DNA of 64,000 bases from Pseudomonadota bacterium (GTDB taxonomy: Bacteria > Pseudomonadota > Gammaproteobacteria > Burkholderiales > Ferrovaceae), in assembly GCA_021832305.1 (NCBI GenBank), contig JAKBLB010000007.1, positions 20,231 to 84,230 of the forward strand, in the 5' to 3' direction. Below are positions 8,414 through 18,098 of this stretch, one piece after another; within the stretch, counting starts at the first letter, position 1, and every line of letters starts with the position of its first letter. The notes under the pieces are model-generated. The model was not told where the DNA came from. It made no database searches and was given only the letters and a program-made list of their open reading frames with translations. The position numbers were made by a program, and so were the translations under genes.

Positions 8414-10225
8414 ATGGCTCGTCATCTGCGCAACATCGCCATCATCGCTCACGTGGACCATGGCAAGACCACGCTGGTAGATAAACTGCTCCAACAGTCC
8501 GGGACCTTTGCCGCCCATCAGCACGTGACGGAACGAGTCATGGACAGCAACGATCTGGAAAAGGAACGGGGCATCACCATCCTGGCCAAGAATTGTGCCG
8601 TGGATTATGAAGGGACCCACATCAATATCGTGGATACCCCTGGACATGCCGATTTTGGCGGCGAAGTGGAGCGCGTGCTGTCCATGGTGGATGGGGTGCT
8701 GTTGCTGGTGGACGCCGTGGAAGGCCCCATGCCCCAGACCCGCTTCGTCACACGCAAGGCCTTGGCTCAGGGGCTCAAGCCGGTGGTGGTGGTGAACAAG
8801 ATCGATCGTCCGGGGGCTCGTCCGGACTGGGTGGTCAATCAGACTTTCGATCTTTTCGACAAGTTGGGGGCCACGGAAGAGCAACTGGATTTTCCGGTGG
8901 TGTATGCTTCTGCCCTGCAGGGGTATGCTACTCTCGATCCCCAGCAGCCAGGGACGGATCTGCGCCCCCTGTTCGACGCGGTTCTGAAATATGTTCCGGA
9001 GCGGGTGGGGGATGCGGAAGGTCCGCTGCAATTGCAGATCGTATCCCTGGATTATTCCAGTTTCGTGGGGCGGATCGGGATTGGACGGGTACACCGCGGG
9101 CGTATCCGGACGGGTCAGGAAGTGGCCATAATGCGGGGTCCGGACGCACTTTTGAAGCGTGGGCGCGTCAATCAGATATTGGGGTTCAAGGGGTTGGAAC
9201 GGGTCCCTTTCGACAGTGCGGAAGCCGGAGACATCGTCCTGATCACGGGCATCGAAGAGTTGGGCATCGGGGTGACCCTGACCGAGGTGGACAAACCCGA
9301 AGCGCTTCCGATGCTGGCTGTGGATGAGCCGACCCTGACCATGAATTTTCAGGTGAATACCTCGCCCTTTGCCGGACAGGAAGGCAAGTTCGTCACCAGT
9401 CGTCAGGTTCGTGAACGGTTAGAGCGGGAATTGCTCAGCAATGTGGCCCTGCGTGTCCAGGAAACCGATGATACGGACGTTTTTCTGGTATCGGGACGAG
9501 GCGAACTGCATTTGACCATCCTGCTCGAGAACATGCGTCGGGAAGGCTACGAACTGGCCGTGTCCCGTCCCCGCGTCCTGTTGAAAGAGATCGATGGGGT
9601 TCGTTGCGAGCCCTTCGAAGCGCTCACGCTGGATGTGGAAGACGCTCATCAGGGCGCAGTCATGCAGGCGCTGGGAGAACGACGGGGCGACTTGCAGGAT
9701 ATGCAGTCCGACAGTCAGGGACGGGTGCGCCTCGATTACCGCATCCCGGCGCGTGGTCTGATCGGGTTTCAATCCGAATTTTTGACCTTGACCCGGGGAA
9801 CCGGGCTGATGAGTCACGTCTTCGATGACTATGGCCCCATGAAACCGGAAATTCCGGCGCGCCGCAATGGTGTCCTGATTTCCGCCGAACAGGGCGAAGC
9901 CGTGGCCTATGCCCTGTGGAAATTGCAGGAACGGGGGCGTATGTTCGTGGTCCCCGGAGATCGTGTCTACGAAGGCATGGTAATCGGGATTCACAGTCGG
10001 GACAATGATCTGGTGGTCAATCCGGTCAAGACCAAACAATTGACCAATATTCGCGCGGCGGGCAAGGACGAGGCGGTGGTTTTGATGTCGCCGGTGGCGT
10101 TGACCCTGGAATCGGCCATCGAATTCATTACCGATGACGAATTGGTGGAGATCACGCCGCAGACACTGCGCATCCGTAAACGCCATCTACTGGAAAATGA
10201 CCGCAAGCGGGCATCCCGTAGTTAG
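8414..10225 (+). CDS. typA: translational GTPase TypA/BipA
   Basis: This 603-residue ribosome-associated GTPase has a role in ribosome assembly and stress adaptation. The G domain at the N-terminus has G1 [10 protein letters not shown], the switch-I stretch EKERGITI, G3 [15 protein letters not shown] and G4 NKID. EF-Tu domain II, an EF-G-like domain V and the TypA-specific C-terminal domain (for example [14 protein letters not shown]) follow. Length matches the family (about 607). It is transcribed alone and diverges from the arnD run; the sequence TAGAAT at 8375-8380 could serve as its -10 element. Confidence 0.97.
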   Translation: MARHLRNIAIIAHVDHGKTTLVDKLLQQSGTFAAHQHVTERVMDSNDLEKERGITILAKNCAVDYEGTHINIVDTPGHADFGGEVERVLSMVDGVLLLVDAVEGPMPQTRFVTRKALAQGLKPVVVVNKIDRPGARPDWVVNQTFDLFDKLGATEEQLDFPVVYASALQGYATLDPQQPGTDLRPLFDAVLKYVPERVGDAEGPLQLQIVSLDYSSFVGRIGIGRVHRGRIRTGQEVAIMRGPDALLKRGRVNQILGFKGLERVPFDSAEAGDIVLITGIEELGIGVTLTEVDKPEALPMLAVDEPTLTMNFQVNTSPFAGQEGKFVTSRQVRERLERELLSNVALRVQETDDTDVFLVSGRGELHLTILLENMRREGYELAVSRPRVLLKEIDGVRCEPFEALTLDVEDAHQGAVMQALGERRGDLQDMQSDSQGRVRLDYRIPARGLIGFQSEFLTLTRGTGLMSHVFDDYGPMKPEIPARRNGVLISAEQGEAVAYALWKLQERGRMFVVPGDRVYEGMVIGIHSRDNDLVVNPVKTKQLTNIRAAGKDEAVVLMSPVALTLESAIEFITDDELVEITPQTLRIRKRHLLENDRKRASRS

Positions 10226-10253
10226 GAAAAAATCCCTGTCGGTGGCGGGGGAG

Positions 10254-10282
10254 TTGCTTTCGATGGTACGGGTGCGTACAAT
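10254..10282 (+). promoter_or_regulatory. sigma-70 type promoter for the RND efflux operon
   Basis: TTGCTT at 10254-10259 and TACAAT at 10277-10282 are separated by 17 bp, close to the sigma-70 consensus. The predicted start is about 10289, giving a leader of about 25 nt before the GTG of the outer-membrane factor gene, which has GGAG at 10300-10303. No obvious operator dyad was seen, and no regulator gene adjoins the operon. Confidence 0.55.
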
Positions 10283-10311
10283 GGGGTTGTTTTAGAATTG
10301 GAGTAAATCCA

Positions 10312-11880
10312 GTGCCGAGTATCGGTCGTTCCCGTCAAGAAAAAAGTGACCGTTTCGGCCTCCCGTTTTTCTGTGGTTTAGGCTCGATTCTGGCGCTGGT
10401 GGCTGGGTGTACGACGGTCGGTCCGGATTTCAAGTCCCCCACCTTGACCGAGGGGGTGTCCGTGTTTCCAGCGTCTTCCCCTCAGGCGGCGGTGACCGAG
10501 GGGGATGCTCAACACTTCGTGGCGGGACAAACCGGAAGTTGGGATTGGTGGAAATCCTATCGATGTTCGGAGCTCGATCGGTTGGTGCAGATCGCCCTCG
10601 ATCAAAACCCCACCGTGGAAGCCGCCCGCGCCACCTTGGTGCAAGCGGGGGAAAATGCCACTGCGATCCAGGACAATCTGACCCTGCCCACCGTCGATGC
10701 CCAATTGGCGCAAACCCGCCAGCGCTTTTCCACGGCAGCCTTTGGCTTGCCGGGTGGGCAGGCTTACCTGTTCAATCTGACCAACGCTTCGGTCAACGTG
10801 TCCTATCCTTTGGATGTGTTTGGGGGCAATCGCCGTCAAATCGAGGCTCTGCAAGCCCAACATGAAATGCAGGCCCATCTGTGGCAGGCTGCACGGGAGA
10901 CCCTGATTGCCAATGTAGTGACGACCGTGGTGCGGGAGGCCAGTCTGCGTGCCCAACTCGATGCGACGGATACACTGCTCCAGGCTCAAGGCGAGATGCT
11001 GGACCTGACGCGGCAACGACAGGGGATGGGTGCCTTGTCTCTCAATGAAGTGGCGGAGCCGCAGGCCGAACTGGCCCAGAGCCGTGCCAATCGCGAGGCC
11101 CTCGCCTTGCAGTTGGACCAGATCCGCCATCAACTGGCGGCGTATCTGGGGCAATATCCTGCGCAAAATCCTTTGCCCGAATTCCACCTGGAGGATCTGC
11201 ATCTGCCTCGATTTCTTCCTCAGGCCGTTCCTTCGGCGTTGTTGCGTCAGCGCCCGGACATCCGGGCCAGTGAGGCACAGTGGCACCAAGCCACCGCCAA
11301 TCTGGGGGTGACCATTGCCGGGGCTTATCCCAACCTGACCCTCACGGGAGCCATGGGTGCGATGGCGCTGACACCGGGGGCCCTGTTCAGCCCCGCTTCA
11401 TCGGTCTGGTCGTTGGGTGGCGGGGTGGTCCAGCCGATTTTTCATGGGGGAGCCTTGAGCGCGGCCAAACGGGGTGCGGAAGCGGCGGTCCAGAGCGCTG
11501 CGGCACAATATCGCAACACCGTGGTCCAGGCCTTTCGTTCCGTGGCGGATGTCTTGCGTGCCCTGACCCATGATGCGGCCACGCTGACGGCTGAACGGTC
11601 GATCCTGGAAGCACGGCAGCAGAGTTTGGGGCTGGCAGACCGACAGTACCGGTTGGGGGGCATCAGTTACCCGGCGCTTCTCTCCGCACGGGTTCAGGAT
11701 GCCCAGGCCCAGGTGGGCGTCGCCCAGGCCCAGGGAACCCGATTGGCCGACACGGCAGCTTTCTACCTGGCTCTGGGGGGAGAAGTAGACCCCGCTGCGG
11801 TGGCGCAGGCAGCGCCTGTTTCTCCTCCCCCTTCTTCCTCTTCTTTGCCGGGGCAACCAACTCTCCCGGATTCACGGTGA
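10312..11880 (+). CDS. RND efflux outer-membrane lipoprotein (NodT/OprM family)
   Basis: This 522-residue outer-membrane channel lipoprotein of a tripartite efflux pump starts with GTG. The lipobox LVAGC gives an expected lipidated cysteine at residue 33, followed by the family motif TTVGPDFKSP. Two TolC-type repeats follow, each with long coiled-coil helices rich in Ala/Gln (for example RQTQ-like and AAVQSAAAQYRNTVVQAFRS). The C-terminal tail is Pro/Ser-rich. It is the first gene of the operon, 4 bp before the membrane-fusion gene; outer-membrane-factor-first order is less common than last. Confidence 0.93.
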   Translation: MPSIGRSRQEKSDRFGLPFFCGLGSILALVAGCTTVGPDFKSPTLTEGVSVFPASSPQAAVTEGDAQHFVAGQTGSWDWWKSYRCSELDRLVQIALDQNPTVEAARATLVQAGENATAIQDNLTLPTVDAQLAQTRQRFSTAAFGLPGGQAYLFNLTNASVNVSYPLDVFGGNRRQIEALQAQHEMQAHLWQAARETLIANVVTTVVREASLRAQLDATDTLLQAQGEMLDLTRQRQGMGALSLNEVAEPQAELAQSRANREALALQLDQIRHQLAAYLGQYPAQNPLPEFHLEDLHLPRFLPQAVPSALLRQRPDIRASEAQWHQATANLGVTIAGAYPNLTLTGAMGAMALTPGALFSPASSVWSLGGGVVQPIFHGGALSAAKRGAEAAVQSAAAQYRNTVVQAFRSVADVLRALTHDAATLTAERSILEARQQSLGLADRQYRLGGISYPALLSARVQDAQAQVGVAQAQGTRLADTAAFYLALGGEVDPAAVAQAAPVSPPPSSSSLPGQPTLPDSR

Positions 11881-11884
11881 TTTC

Positions 11885-13030
11885 ATGACTGTCCAACCTG
11901 CCCCTTCCCTGAAAAAACGCCTGATCCTCATGGGTACGCTGATGACTCTGCTGGTGGGGGGGCTGGTGGGATTCAATCTGTTCAAGCGGACCATGATGCA
12001 AAAATATCTGGCGGGCGGCGCGGCCCACCCCCCCCAGGTGGTGACGACCCAGATCATTCGACGGACGAACTGGCAATCGTCTTTCAACACCATCGGTTCC
12101 CTGCGCGCGGCGCGCGGCGTGCAGGTCAGCGTGGAAGTTCCGGGCCTGGTGCGTCAGGTCGCCTTCAAGGCCGGGGATGAGGTTCAGGCAGGACAAACCC
12201 TGGTGGAAATGGTGGATGATGCGGAACGGGCTGCCCTTCAGACGCAGGCGGCAGGACTGGAACTGGCCCGCTTGACGCTGAAACGGGATGAAGCCCAATA
12301 TGCGGTGCATGCCATCAGTCAGGCGCAACTGGAGGTGGACCGCGCGGATGTGGACAGCCGGACGGCGCAGCGAGATCAGGCACAGGCCCTGCTGGCCAAG
12401 AAAAAAGTCACTGCCCCCTTTGCAGGACAGATGGGGATCACCACGGTCAATCCCGGACAATACCTCAATCCTGGCGACAAAATCGCCACCTTGCAGACCG
12501 TGCACCAGTTACTGGTGGATTTCAACCTGCCCCAGCAGTTTCTGGGACGTATCAATGTGGGACAGACGGTCCATCTAACCTTTGAAGCCTGGCCCGGAAA
12601 AACCTTTGCAGCCCGGGTGGTGGCGCGTAGTCCGGAGGTGGATGCCGCTACCCGCAACGTGCAGGTGGAGGCCCGTCTCGAGCCCGTCGCCGTTGCCCTG
12701 TTGCCCGGCGCCTTTGTCCACGTCACCTGGGACTATGGACAGGCCGAGCCGCACTTGACTTTGCCGCAATCAGCCATTGCCTTCAATCCTTACGGTGCAA
12801 CGGTATTCGTCGTTCGGCGCGAAACCCGGAGTACTCCGCCCAAGGCTCAACAGGTGTTCATCACCACGGGGGCGACCCGGGGCGATCAGATCGCGGTATT
12901 GAGCGGCCTCGAGGAAGGGGACGAAGTGGTGACCAGCGGCCAATTGAAACTCAAATCAGGTATTCCCGTCGCCATCAGTACGACTGCCGCACCGCCCTTC
13001 GCGGCAGCGCCCACCCCGCAAGAGCAGTAA
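11885..13030 (+). CDS. RND efflux periplasmic adaptor (membrane fusion protein)
   Basis: This 381-residue adaptor links the inner-membrane RND pump to the outer-membrane channel. A single N-terminal anchor (about residues 12-32) is followed by a lipoyl-like half motif (GLVRQVAFKAGDEVQAGQTLVEM written in part: VAFKAGDEVQAGQTL), a short hairpin, the second half (VTAPFAGQMG) and a beta-barrel domain. There is no lipobox, so it is anchored by the helix rather than by lipid. The gene lies 4 bp after the outer-membrane factor and 9 bp before the pump gene. Confidence 0.93.
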   Translation: MTVQPAPSLKKRLILMGTLMTLLVGGLVGFNLFKRTMMQKYLAGGAAHPPQVVTTQIIRRTNWQSSFNTIGSLRAARGVQVSVEVPGLVRQVAFKAGDEVQAGQTLVEMVDDAERAALQTQAAGLELARLTLKRDEAQYAVHAISQAQLEVDRADVDSRTAQRDQAQALLAKKKVTAPFAGQMGITTVNPGQYLNPGDKIATLQTVHQLLVDFNLPQQFLGRINVGQTVHLTFEAWPGKTFAARVVARSPEVDAATRNVQVEARLEPVAVALLPGAFVHVTWDYGQAEPHLTLPQSAIAFNPYGATVFVVRRETRSTPPKAQQVFITTGATRGDQIAVLSGLEEGDEVVTSGQLKLKSGIPVAISTTAAPPFAAAPTPQEQ

Positions 13031-13039
13031 GAGGTCACC

Positions 13040-16000
13040 ATGCGATTTACGGATCTCTTCTTGCGCCGACCGGTGTTGGCCACCGTGGTCAACCTGATCA
13101 TCCTGGTGTTGGGATTGCGGGCCTTGTTCGGGTTGCCGGTGAGCCAATATCCCCGCACCCAGAATGCGGTGGTCACCATCTCCACCAGTTACTATGGCGC
13201 CGATGCCCAGACCGTCGCGGGATTCATCACGCAACCGCTGGAAGCCGCCATTGCCCAGGCGCAGGGGATCGACTACCTGTCTTCCAACAGTTTGATGGGC
13301 GCGTCCGTCATCACCGCCACATTGCGTCTGAACTATGACGCCAGCCGTGCCCTGACGGAGATCAATACCCAGGTCAATTCGGTACGTAACCAGTTGCCTC
13401 CCCAAGCCCAGCAACCGGTTCTGTCCGTCCAGGTGGGACAAACGGTGGATGCCATGTACATGGGGTTTTACAGCGCAACTTTGCCCACCAGCAACGTGAC
13501 CGACTTTTTGTTGCGCGAAGTCAAACCCACCCTGGATTCCGTGGATGGGGTGCAAACCGCAGAATTGCTGGGTGCGCGCAATTTTGCTCTGCGGGCGTGG
13601 CTGGACCAGAACCGCATGGCCGCCAACGGGGTCACGGCGGCCGACGTGAGCGCGGCGCTGGCCGCCAACAATTATCTGACCTCGGCGGGGGCCACGAAAG
13701 GTCAGGCCGTGACCGTGGATCTGACGGCAGGCACGGACCTCCATTCGGTGGAGGAATTCAAGCGGTTGGTGGTCAAGCAGACGGGCCTCGGTCTCGTGCG
13801 CCTCGAGGATGTGGCGGAGGTGACCCTGGGTTCGGACAATTACGACTTCAATGTGGCTTTTGACGGACAGAAGTCGGTTTTCATCGGGATCAAGGTGGCC
13901 CCCAATGCCAACGTTCTGGAAGTGGCCGAACGGGTGCGCAAAGCCTTCCCCGCCCTGCAGGCCAAGTTACCCACAGGATTGACGGGCAAGATCGTTTACG
14001 ATTCCACGGAGTACATTACGTCGGCCATTCATGAAGTGGCCAAGACCCTGCTGGAAGCCCTGGTCATCGTCACGGCGGTGATTTTTCTGTTCCTCGGGCG
14101 CGCCCGCGCCGTGGTCATTCCCCTGGTGACCTTGCCTCTATCTCTGGTGGGCACGTTTTTGATCATGCTCATGTTGGGGTATTCCATCAACCTGCTGACC
14201 CTTCTGGCCCTGGTGCTGGCCATCGGGTTGGTGGTGGACGATGCCATCATCGTGGTGGAGAATGTGGAACGTCATCAGCGCATGGGCAAGAGCGCCCGGG
14301 AAGCGGCTTTTTTGGCGGCACGGGAACTGGCCGGACCGATCCTGGCCATGACCGTGGTGCTGGTGGCGGTCTATATCCCCATCGGTTTTCAGGGCGGATT
14401 GACGGGCGCCCTGTTCACGGAGTTTGCCTTTACGCTGGCCGGTGCGGTGACCGTCTCCGGGGTGGTGGCTTTGACCTTGTCTCCCGTGATGTGTGCGCAT
14501 TTTCTCAAACAGAGCCCTCCGTCCACCGGTTTCATGGCCCGTTTGGAACGGGGACTGGAGCGGTTGCACGAAGGTTACCGTCGGGTCCTCTCCAGCGCGC
14601 TGGAAACCCATGGCGTCATGATCGTGATGGGTTTTCTGTTTCTGGGGGTGACGGTGTTTCTATTCATGACCTCGATGCGCGAATTGGCGCCGCAGGAGGA
14701 TCAGGGGATCGTGCTTTACTCCATGATTGGCCCGGCCAATGTGACGGCCGACGAAATGCAGCGGAATGCACAGGCGATCCAGAAAATCGCCAGGACCGAA
14801 CCGGAATACGCCCAGATGTTTCAGATCACGGGCGCGCCGGTGATCAATCAGGGGCTCGGTGGGGTGGTGTTCAAACCCTGGGAAAAACGCAAACGCAGCG
14901 CGGAGCAGTTGCAGAAGGAATTGCAGATGCGTTGGGGTCAGGTGCCCGGAGTTCGGGTGGCTGCCTTCCAGTTTCCCCCTTTGCCGGGAACCCAGGGACT
15001 GCCCGTGCAGTTCGTGATCACGACTACCGAATCCTTTGAACGCCTGGATGAAGTGGCGCAAAAGGTGGTGGATCGCGCTCGTCAAAGCGGGATGTTCTTC
15101 TTCGTGGATGCGGACCTCAAACTGGACAAACCCCAGTCCCGGTTCGTCGTGGACCGTGATCTCACCGCCACGTTGGGTCTCACCCAACAGGATGTGGGAG
15201 ACGCCCTCAGCGGGGCGTTGTCGGGGAATTACATCAATTATTTTTCCATGGACGGACGTTCCTACCGGGTCATCCCACAGGTCCGGCAAACGGATCGTCT
15301 CAATCCCTCCCAGGTTCCTGCCTATTATTTTCGCACCCCGGATGGGCGATTGTTTTCAGCGGCGACCCTGGGGCATTTGCGTCAACTCGTGGTACCGGAA
15401 ACGGTCAGTCACTTTCAGCAACTCAATGCCACGACCATTGCCGGAGTGACTACCCCGCTGGTGTCGCAGGGGGAGGTTCTGGCCTTTTTGAACAAAACGC
15501 TTCAGGAGGTGGCCTCCAGCGGTTTCAACGTCGATTATTCCGGGGCTTCCCGTCAATTCATGAGCGAATCGGGAAGTTTTGCCGTGACCTTGCTGTTTGC
15601 CGTACTCATGGTCTTTCTGGTGCTGTCCGCCCTGTTTGAAAGTTTTCGTGATCCGCTTATCATCTTGATCTCGATTCCCATGGCCCTGTTTGGCGCCTTG
15701 CTCCTGATCAACCTCGGGGGATCCAGCCTCAACATCTATACCCAGGTCGGTTTGGTGACGCTGATGGGACTGATCAGCAAACACGGGATACTGATCGTCC
15801 AGTTTGCCAATGAATTGCAGCGGGCGGGGCACACCAAACGGGAGGCGATCGTGGAGGCCGCCGGCATCCGGATGCGTCCCATCCTGATGACCACGGCGGC
15901 CATGGTGCTGGGCGTCCTGCCTCTGGTGCTGGCTGGGGGGGCAGGTGCTGCAGGGCGGCGTGCCATGGGATTGGTGATCTTTTCCGGGTTGTCCATCGGC

Positions 16001-16084
16001 ACCCTGTTCACCCTGTTCGTGGTCCCCGCCATGTATCTGTGGCTGGCGCGGGTCCGTCAGGAAGAAGAAAAGGCCCCGGCTTAA
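13040..16084 (+). CDS. RND multidrug efflux permease (HAE-1 family)
   Basis: This 1014-residue inner-membrane proton antiporter has two large periplasmic loops and 12 expected membrane helices. It opens with FTDLFLRRPVLATVVNL, typical of HAE-1 pumps. Proton relay residues are visible: the paired aspartates in GLVVDDAIIVVENVERH (TM4) and the lysine in GLISKHGILIVQFANEL (TM10). Length and loops match drug rather than metal exporters (no CusA-like Met clusters seen). Its TAA overlaps the convergent fpr stop by 4 bp. The substrate cannot be read from sequence. Confidence 0.95.
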   Translation: MRFTDLFLRRPVLATVVNLIILVLGLRALFGLPVSQYPRTQNAVVTISTSYYGADAQTVAGFITQPLEAAIAQAQGIDYLSSNSLMGASVITATLRLNYDASRALTEINTQVNSVRNQLPPQAQQPVLSVQVGQTVDAMYMGFYSATLPTSNVTDFLLREVKPTLDSVDGVQTAELLGARNFALRAWLDQNRMAANGVTAADVSAALAANNYLTSAGATKGQAVTVDLTAGTDLHSVEEFKRLVVKQTGLGLVRLEDVAEVTLGSDNYDFNVAFDGQKSVFIGIKVAPNANVLEVAERVRKAFPALQAKLPTGLTGKIVYDSTEYITSAIHEVAKTLLEALVIVTAVIFLFLGRARAVVIPLVTLPLSLVGTFLIMLMLGYSINLLTLLALVLAIGLVVDDAIIVVENVERHQRMGKSAREAAFLAARELAGPILAMTVVLVAVYIPIGFQGGLTGALFTEFAFTLAGAVTVSGVVALTLSPVMCAHFLKQSPPSTGFMARLERGLERLHEGYRRVLSSALETHGVMIVMGFLFLGVTVFLFMTSMRELAPQEDQGIVLYSMIGPANVTADEMQRNAQAIQKIARTEPEYAQMFQITGAPVINQGLGGVVFKPWEKRKRSAEQLQKELQMRWGQVPGVRVAAFQFPPLPGTQGLPVQFVITTTESFERLDEVAQKVVDRARQSGMFFFVDADLKLDKPQSRFVVDRDLTATLGLTQQDVGDALSGALSGNYINYFSMDGRSYRVIPQVRQTDRLNPSQVPAYYFRTPDGRLFSAATLGHLRQLVVPETVSHFQQLNATTIAGVTTPLVSQGEVLAFLNKTLQEVASSGFNVDYSGASRQFMSESGSFAVTLLFAVLMVFLVLSALFESFRDPLIILISIPMALFGALLLINLGGSSLNIYTQVGLVTLMGLISKHGILIVQFANELQRAGHTKREAIVEAAGIRMRPILMTTAAMVLGVLPLVLAGGAGAAGRRAMGLVIFSGLSIGTLFTLFVVPAMYLWLARVRQEEEKAPA

Positions 16085-16857
16085 CGTTCCACGAAGGCCC
16101 GTTCGATGACGAAGTCTCCGGGTTCGCCCACGCCCCCGGAAATTTTCAGCCCCCGCTCGGTGAGCAGCGCCGAGATGTCCTTGAGCATTCCCGGACTGCC
16201 ACAGATCATGGCCCGGTCCACGGCAGGGTCGAGGGGGGGCAAGCCCACATCGGAAAACAGTTTTCCATTCTCGATGAGGGTCGTGATCCGTCCGGTCGTC
16301 TCGAATTCTTCACGGGTGACGGTGGGGTAATAGACCAATTTCTGGCGTACTTCTTCGCCAAAGAATTCATTGGCCGGCAATTCGTGGGTGATGAAATCGC
16401 GGTAGGCCAATTCGGAAACCTGACGAACGCCATGGACCAGAATGATCTTGTCGAAACGTTCGTAAGTTTCGGGATCCTTGATGATGCTCATGAAAGGCGC
16501 CAATCCGGTCCCCGTGGAAAACAGGTAGACGTGCCTGCCAGGGAGCAGGTCGTGAATCACCAGGGTGCCCACGGGTTTTTTGCTGACCAGCAGGGAATCT
16601 CCCACCTGGATGTGTTGCAGGCGCGAGGTCAGGGGGCCATTGGGGACCTTGATGCTGAGAAATTCCAGATGTTCGTCATAATTGGCGCTGGCAATGCTGT
16701 AGGCCCGGGTCAGGGGCTTTCCGTCCACTTCCAGACCGATCATGACAAAATGCCCGTTTTCAAAGCGCAACCCGGCATCCCGGGTGGTCGTAAAACTGAA
16801 CAGGGTGTCGTTCCAATGATGGACAGAGAGAATTTTTTCGGTACTATACGCGGCCAT
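16081..16857 (-). CDS. fpr: ferredoxin/flavodoxin--NADP+ reductase
   Basis: This 258-residue FAD enzyme transfers electrons between NADPH and ferredoxin or flavodoxin. The FAD-binding motif is RAYSIASANYDEHLEF, the phosphate-binding region is VPNGPLTSRLQHI, and the NADP-binding glycine motif is FSTGTGLAPFMSI. The C-terminus FVIERAFVER resembles the tail of bacterial subclass-I FPRs. It is monocistronic, divergent from bioF over a 77-bp gap and convergent with the RND pump. Confidence 0.93.
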   Translation of the reverse strand: MAAYSTEKILSVHHWNDTLFSFTTTRDAGLRFENGHFVMIGLEVDGKPLTRAYSIASANYDEHLEFLSIKVPNGPLTSRLQHIQVGDSLLVSKKPVGTLVIHDLLPGRHVYLFSTGTGLAPFMSIIKDPETYERFDKIILVHGVRQVSELAYRDFITHELPANEFFGEEVRQKLVYYPTVTREEFETTGRITTLIENGKLFSDVGLPPLDPAVDRAMICGSPGMLKDISALLTERGLKISGGVGEPGDFVIERAFVER

Positions 16858-16884
16858 GATGACAAAAAATCCAAAGAAAACGTT

Positions 16885-16932
16885 GATTATAGTCTGTCTC
16901 GACAGGATTCCAAAGTCTCTCCGGTTATAATC
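16885..16932 (+). promoter_or_regulatory. bioF promoter region, apparently leaderless, with a 7-bp dyad
   Basis: A consensus -10 hexamer TATAAT lies at 16926-16931, only 3 bp before the first bioF ATG (16935) and 6 bp before an in-frame second ATG (16938). No Shine-Dalgarno sequence precedes either ATG, so the message probably starts at or next to the second ATG. GATTATA (16885-16891) and TATAATC (16926-16932) form a perfect inverted pair 34 bp apart. I see no BirA-type operator, and the dyad may be chance. Confidence 0.4.
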
Positions 16933-16934
16933 TC

Positions 16935-18098
16935 ATGATGAATGTCTACGCCTCACGTCTTCAGGATTGGCAACGCCAGGGGTTGGAACGACCACACCAT
17001 CGGGTGCAGGGTCCTCAGGGACCGTATCTGAGTGTGGACGACCGGACGTATCTGGCCTTTTGTTCCAATGATTATCTGGGGCTGGCCAATGATCCCCGGA
17101 TCTGTGCCGCCGCCCAGGAGGCGCTCGGGCAGTATGGGGTCGGCGCCGGTGCCTCGGCTTTGGTGTGCGGTTATAGTGCACTCCAGGCCGAACTGGAGGC
17201 ATGGATCGCGCATTGGCTGGATCTGGAACGGGTACTGGTGTTTTCCTCGGGGTATTTGACTCATCTGGGGGTGATTCCCGTCCTGGTGGATGGGGAAACC
17301 GCCGTGTTCTCCGATGCGCTCAACCACGCCAGTCTGATCGATGGGGTGCGGCTGGCCCGGCCTGCCCAGTTGACCATTTATCCCCACGGGGACTGGGAGT
17401 TTCTGGAACGTTCCTTGCGCACTTGCGCGTTCGGACAGCGCTGGATACTCACGGATGGCGTCTTCAGCATGGATGGGGACATCGCCCCCCTGCGGGAATT
17501 GGTGCGACTGGCGGAGCAGTACGAAGCCTGGGTCCTGGTGGATGATGCCCATGGGCTGGGGGTCCTGGGCCCGCAGGGGAAAGGAAGTCTGGCAGCCGGT
17601 GGAGTGAGTTCCGCACGGGTCCTGCACATGGCGACCTTTGGCAAGGCGGTGGGTACGGCGGGTGCTTTTGTGGGGGGCCATGCATCCCTGATCGACTGGC
17701 TGGCACAACGGGCCCGCACCCATATGTTTTCCACGGCCTTGCCGCCGCTGATACATGCGGCTACCCGTGTCGCTCTGGAATGCGTGGCCAGCGAGGAGTT
17801 CCGACGTTCCCGCCTGGCCCGGTTGGGGGCGCGTCTGGATGCGGGATTACAGGCTTTGGGACTGACGGGAGTGCCTTCCTGCTCGGCCATTCATCCGGTG
17901 ATCGTGGGGGAGAATCAACGAGTGATGGCTCTGTCCGACCGATTGCGCGCAGAGGGGATGTGGGTGGCGGCCATCCGCCCCCCCAGCGTTCCGGAGGGAA
18001 CGGCCCGTTTGAGGATTTCATTGAGTGCGGCTCATACGCTGGAGCATGTCGATCGATTGCTGGAAGGTCTTGAAAAAGTGATGGGGGTCGGCGCATGA
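16935..18098 (+). CDS. bioF: 8-amino-7-oxononanoate synthase
   Basis: This 387-residue PLP enzyme condenses pimeloyl-thioester with L-alanine, the first step of biotin ring assembly. It has CSNDYLGLANDPR near the N-terminus, the glycine-rich segment GVGAGASALVCGY, the PLP-contacting VDDAHGLGVLG, and the Schiff-base lysine in MATFGKAVGTAGAFV. The operon reads bioF-bioA-bioD with 4-bp overlaps, so the three pathway enzymes are translationally coupled. bioB and pimeloyl-synthesis genes are not in the window. Confidence 0.95.
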   Translation: MMNVYASRLQDWQRQGLERPHHRVQGPQGPYLSVDDRTYLAFCSNDYLGLANDPRICAAAQEALGQYGVGAGASALVCGYSALQAELEAWIAHWLDLERVLVFSSGYLTHLGVIPVLVDGETAVFSDALNHASLIDGVRLARPAQLTIYPHGDWEFLERSLRTCAFGQRWILTDGVFSMDGDIAPLRELVRLAEQYEAWVLVDDAHGLGVLGPQGKGSLAAGGVSSARVLHMATFGKAVGTAGAFVGGHASLIDWLAQRARTHMFSTALPPLIHAATRVALECVASEEFRRSRLARLGARLDAGLQALGLTGVPSCSAIHPVIVGENQRVMALSDRLRAEGMWVAAIRPPSVPEGTARLRISLSAAHTLEHVDRLLEGLEKVMGVGA

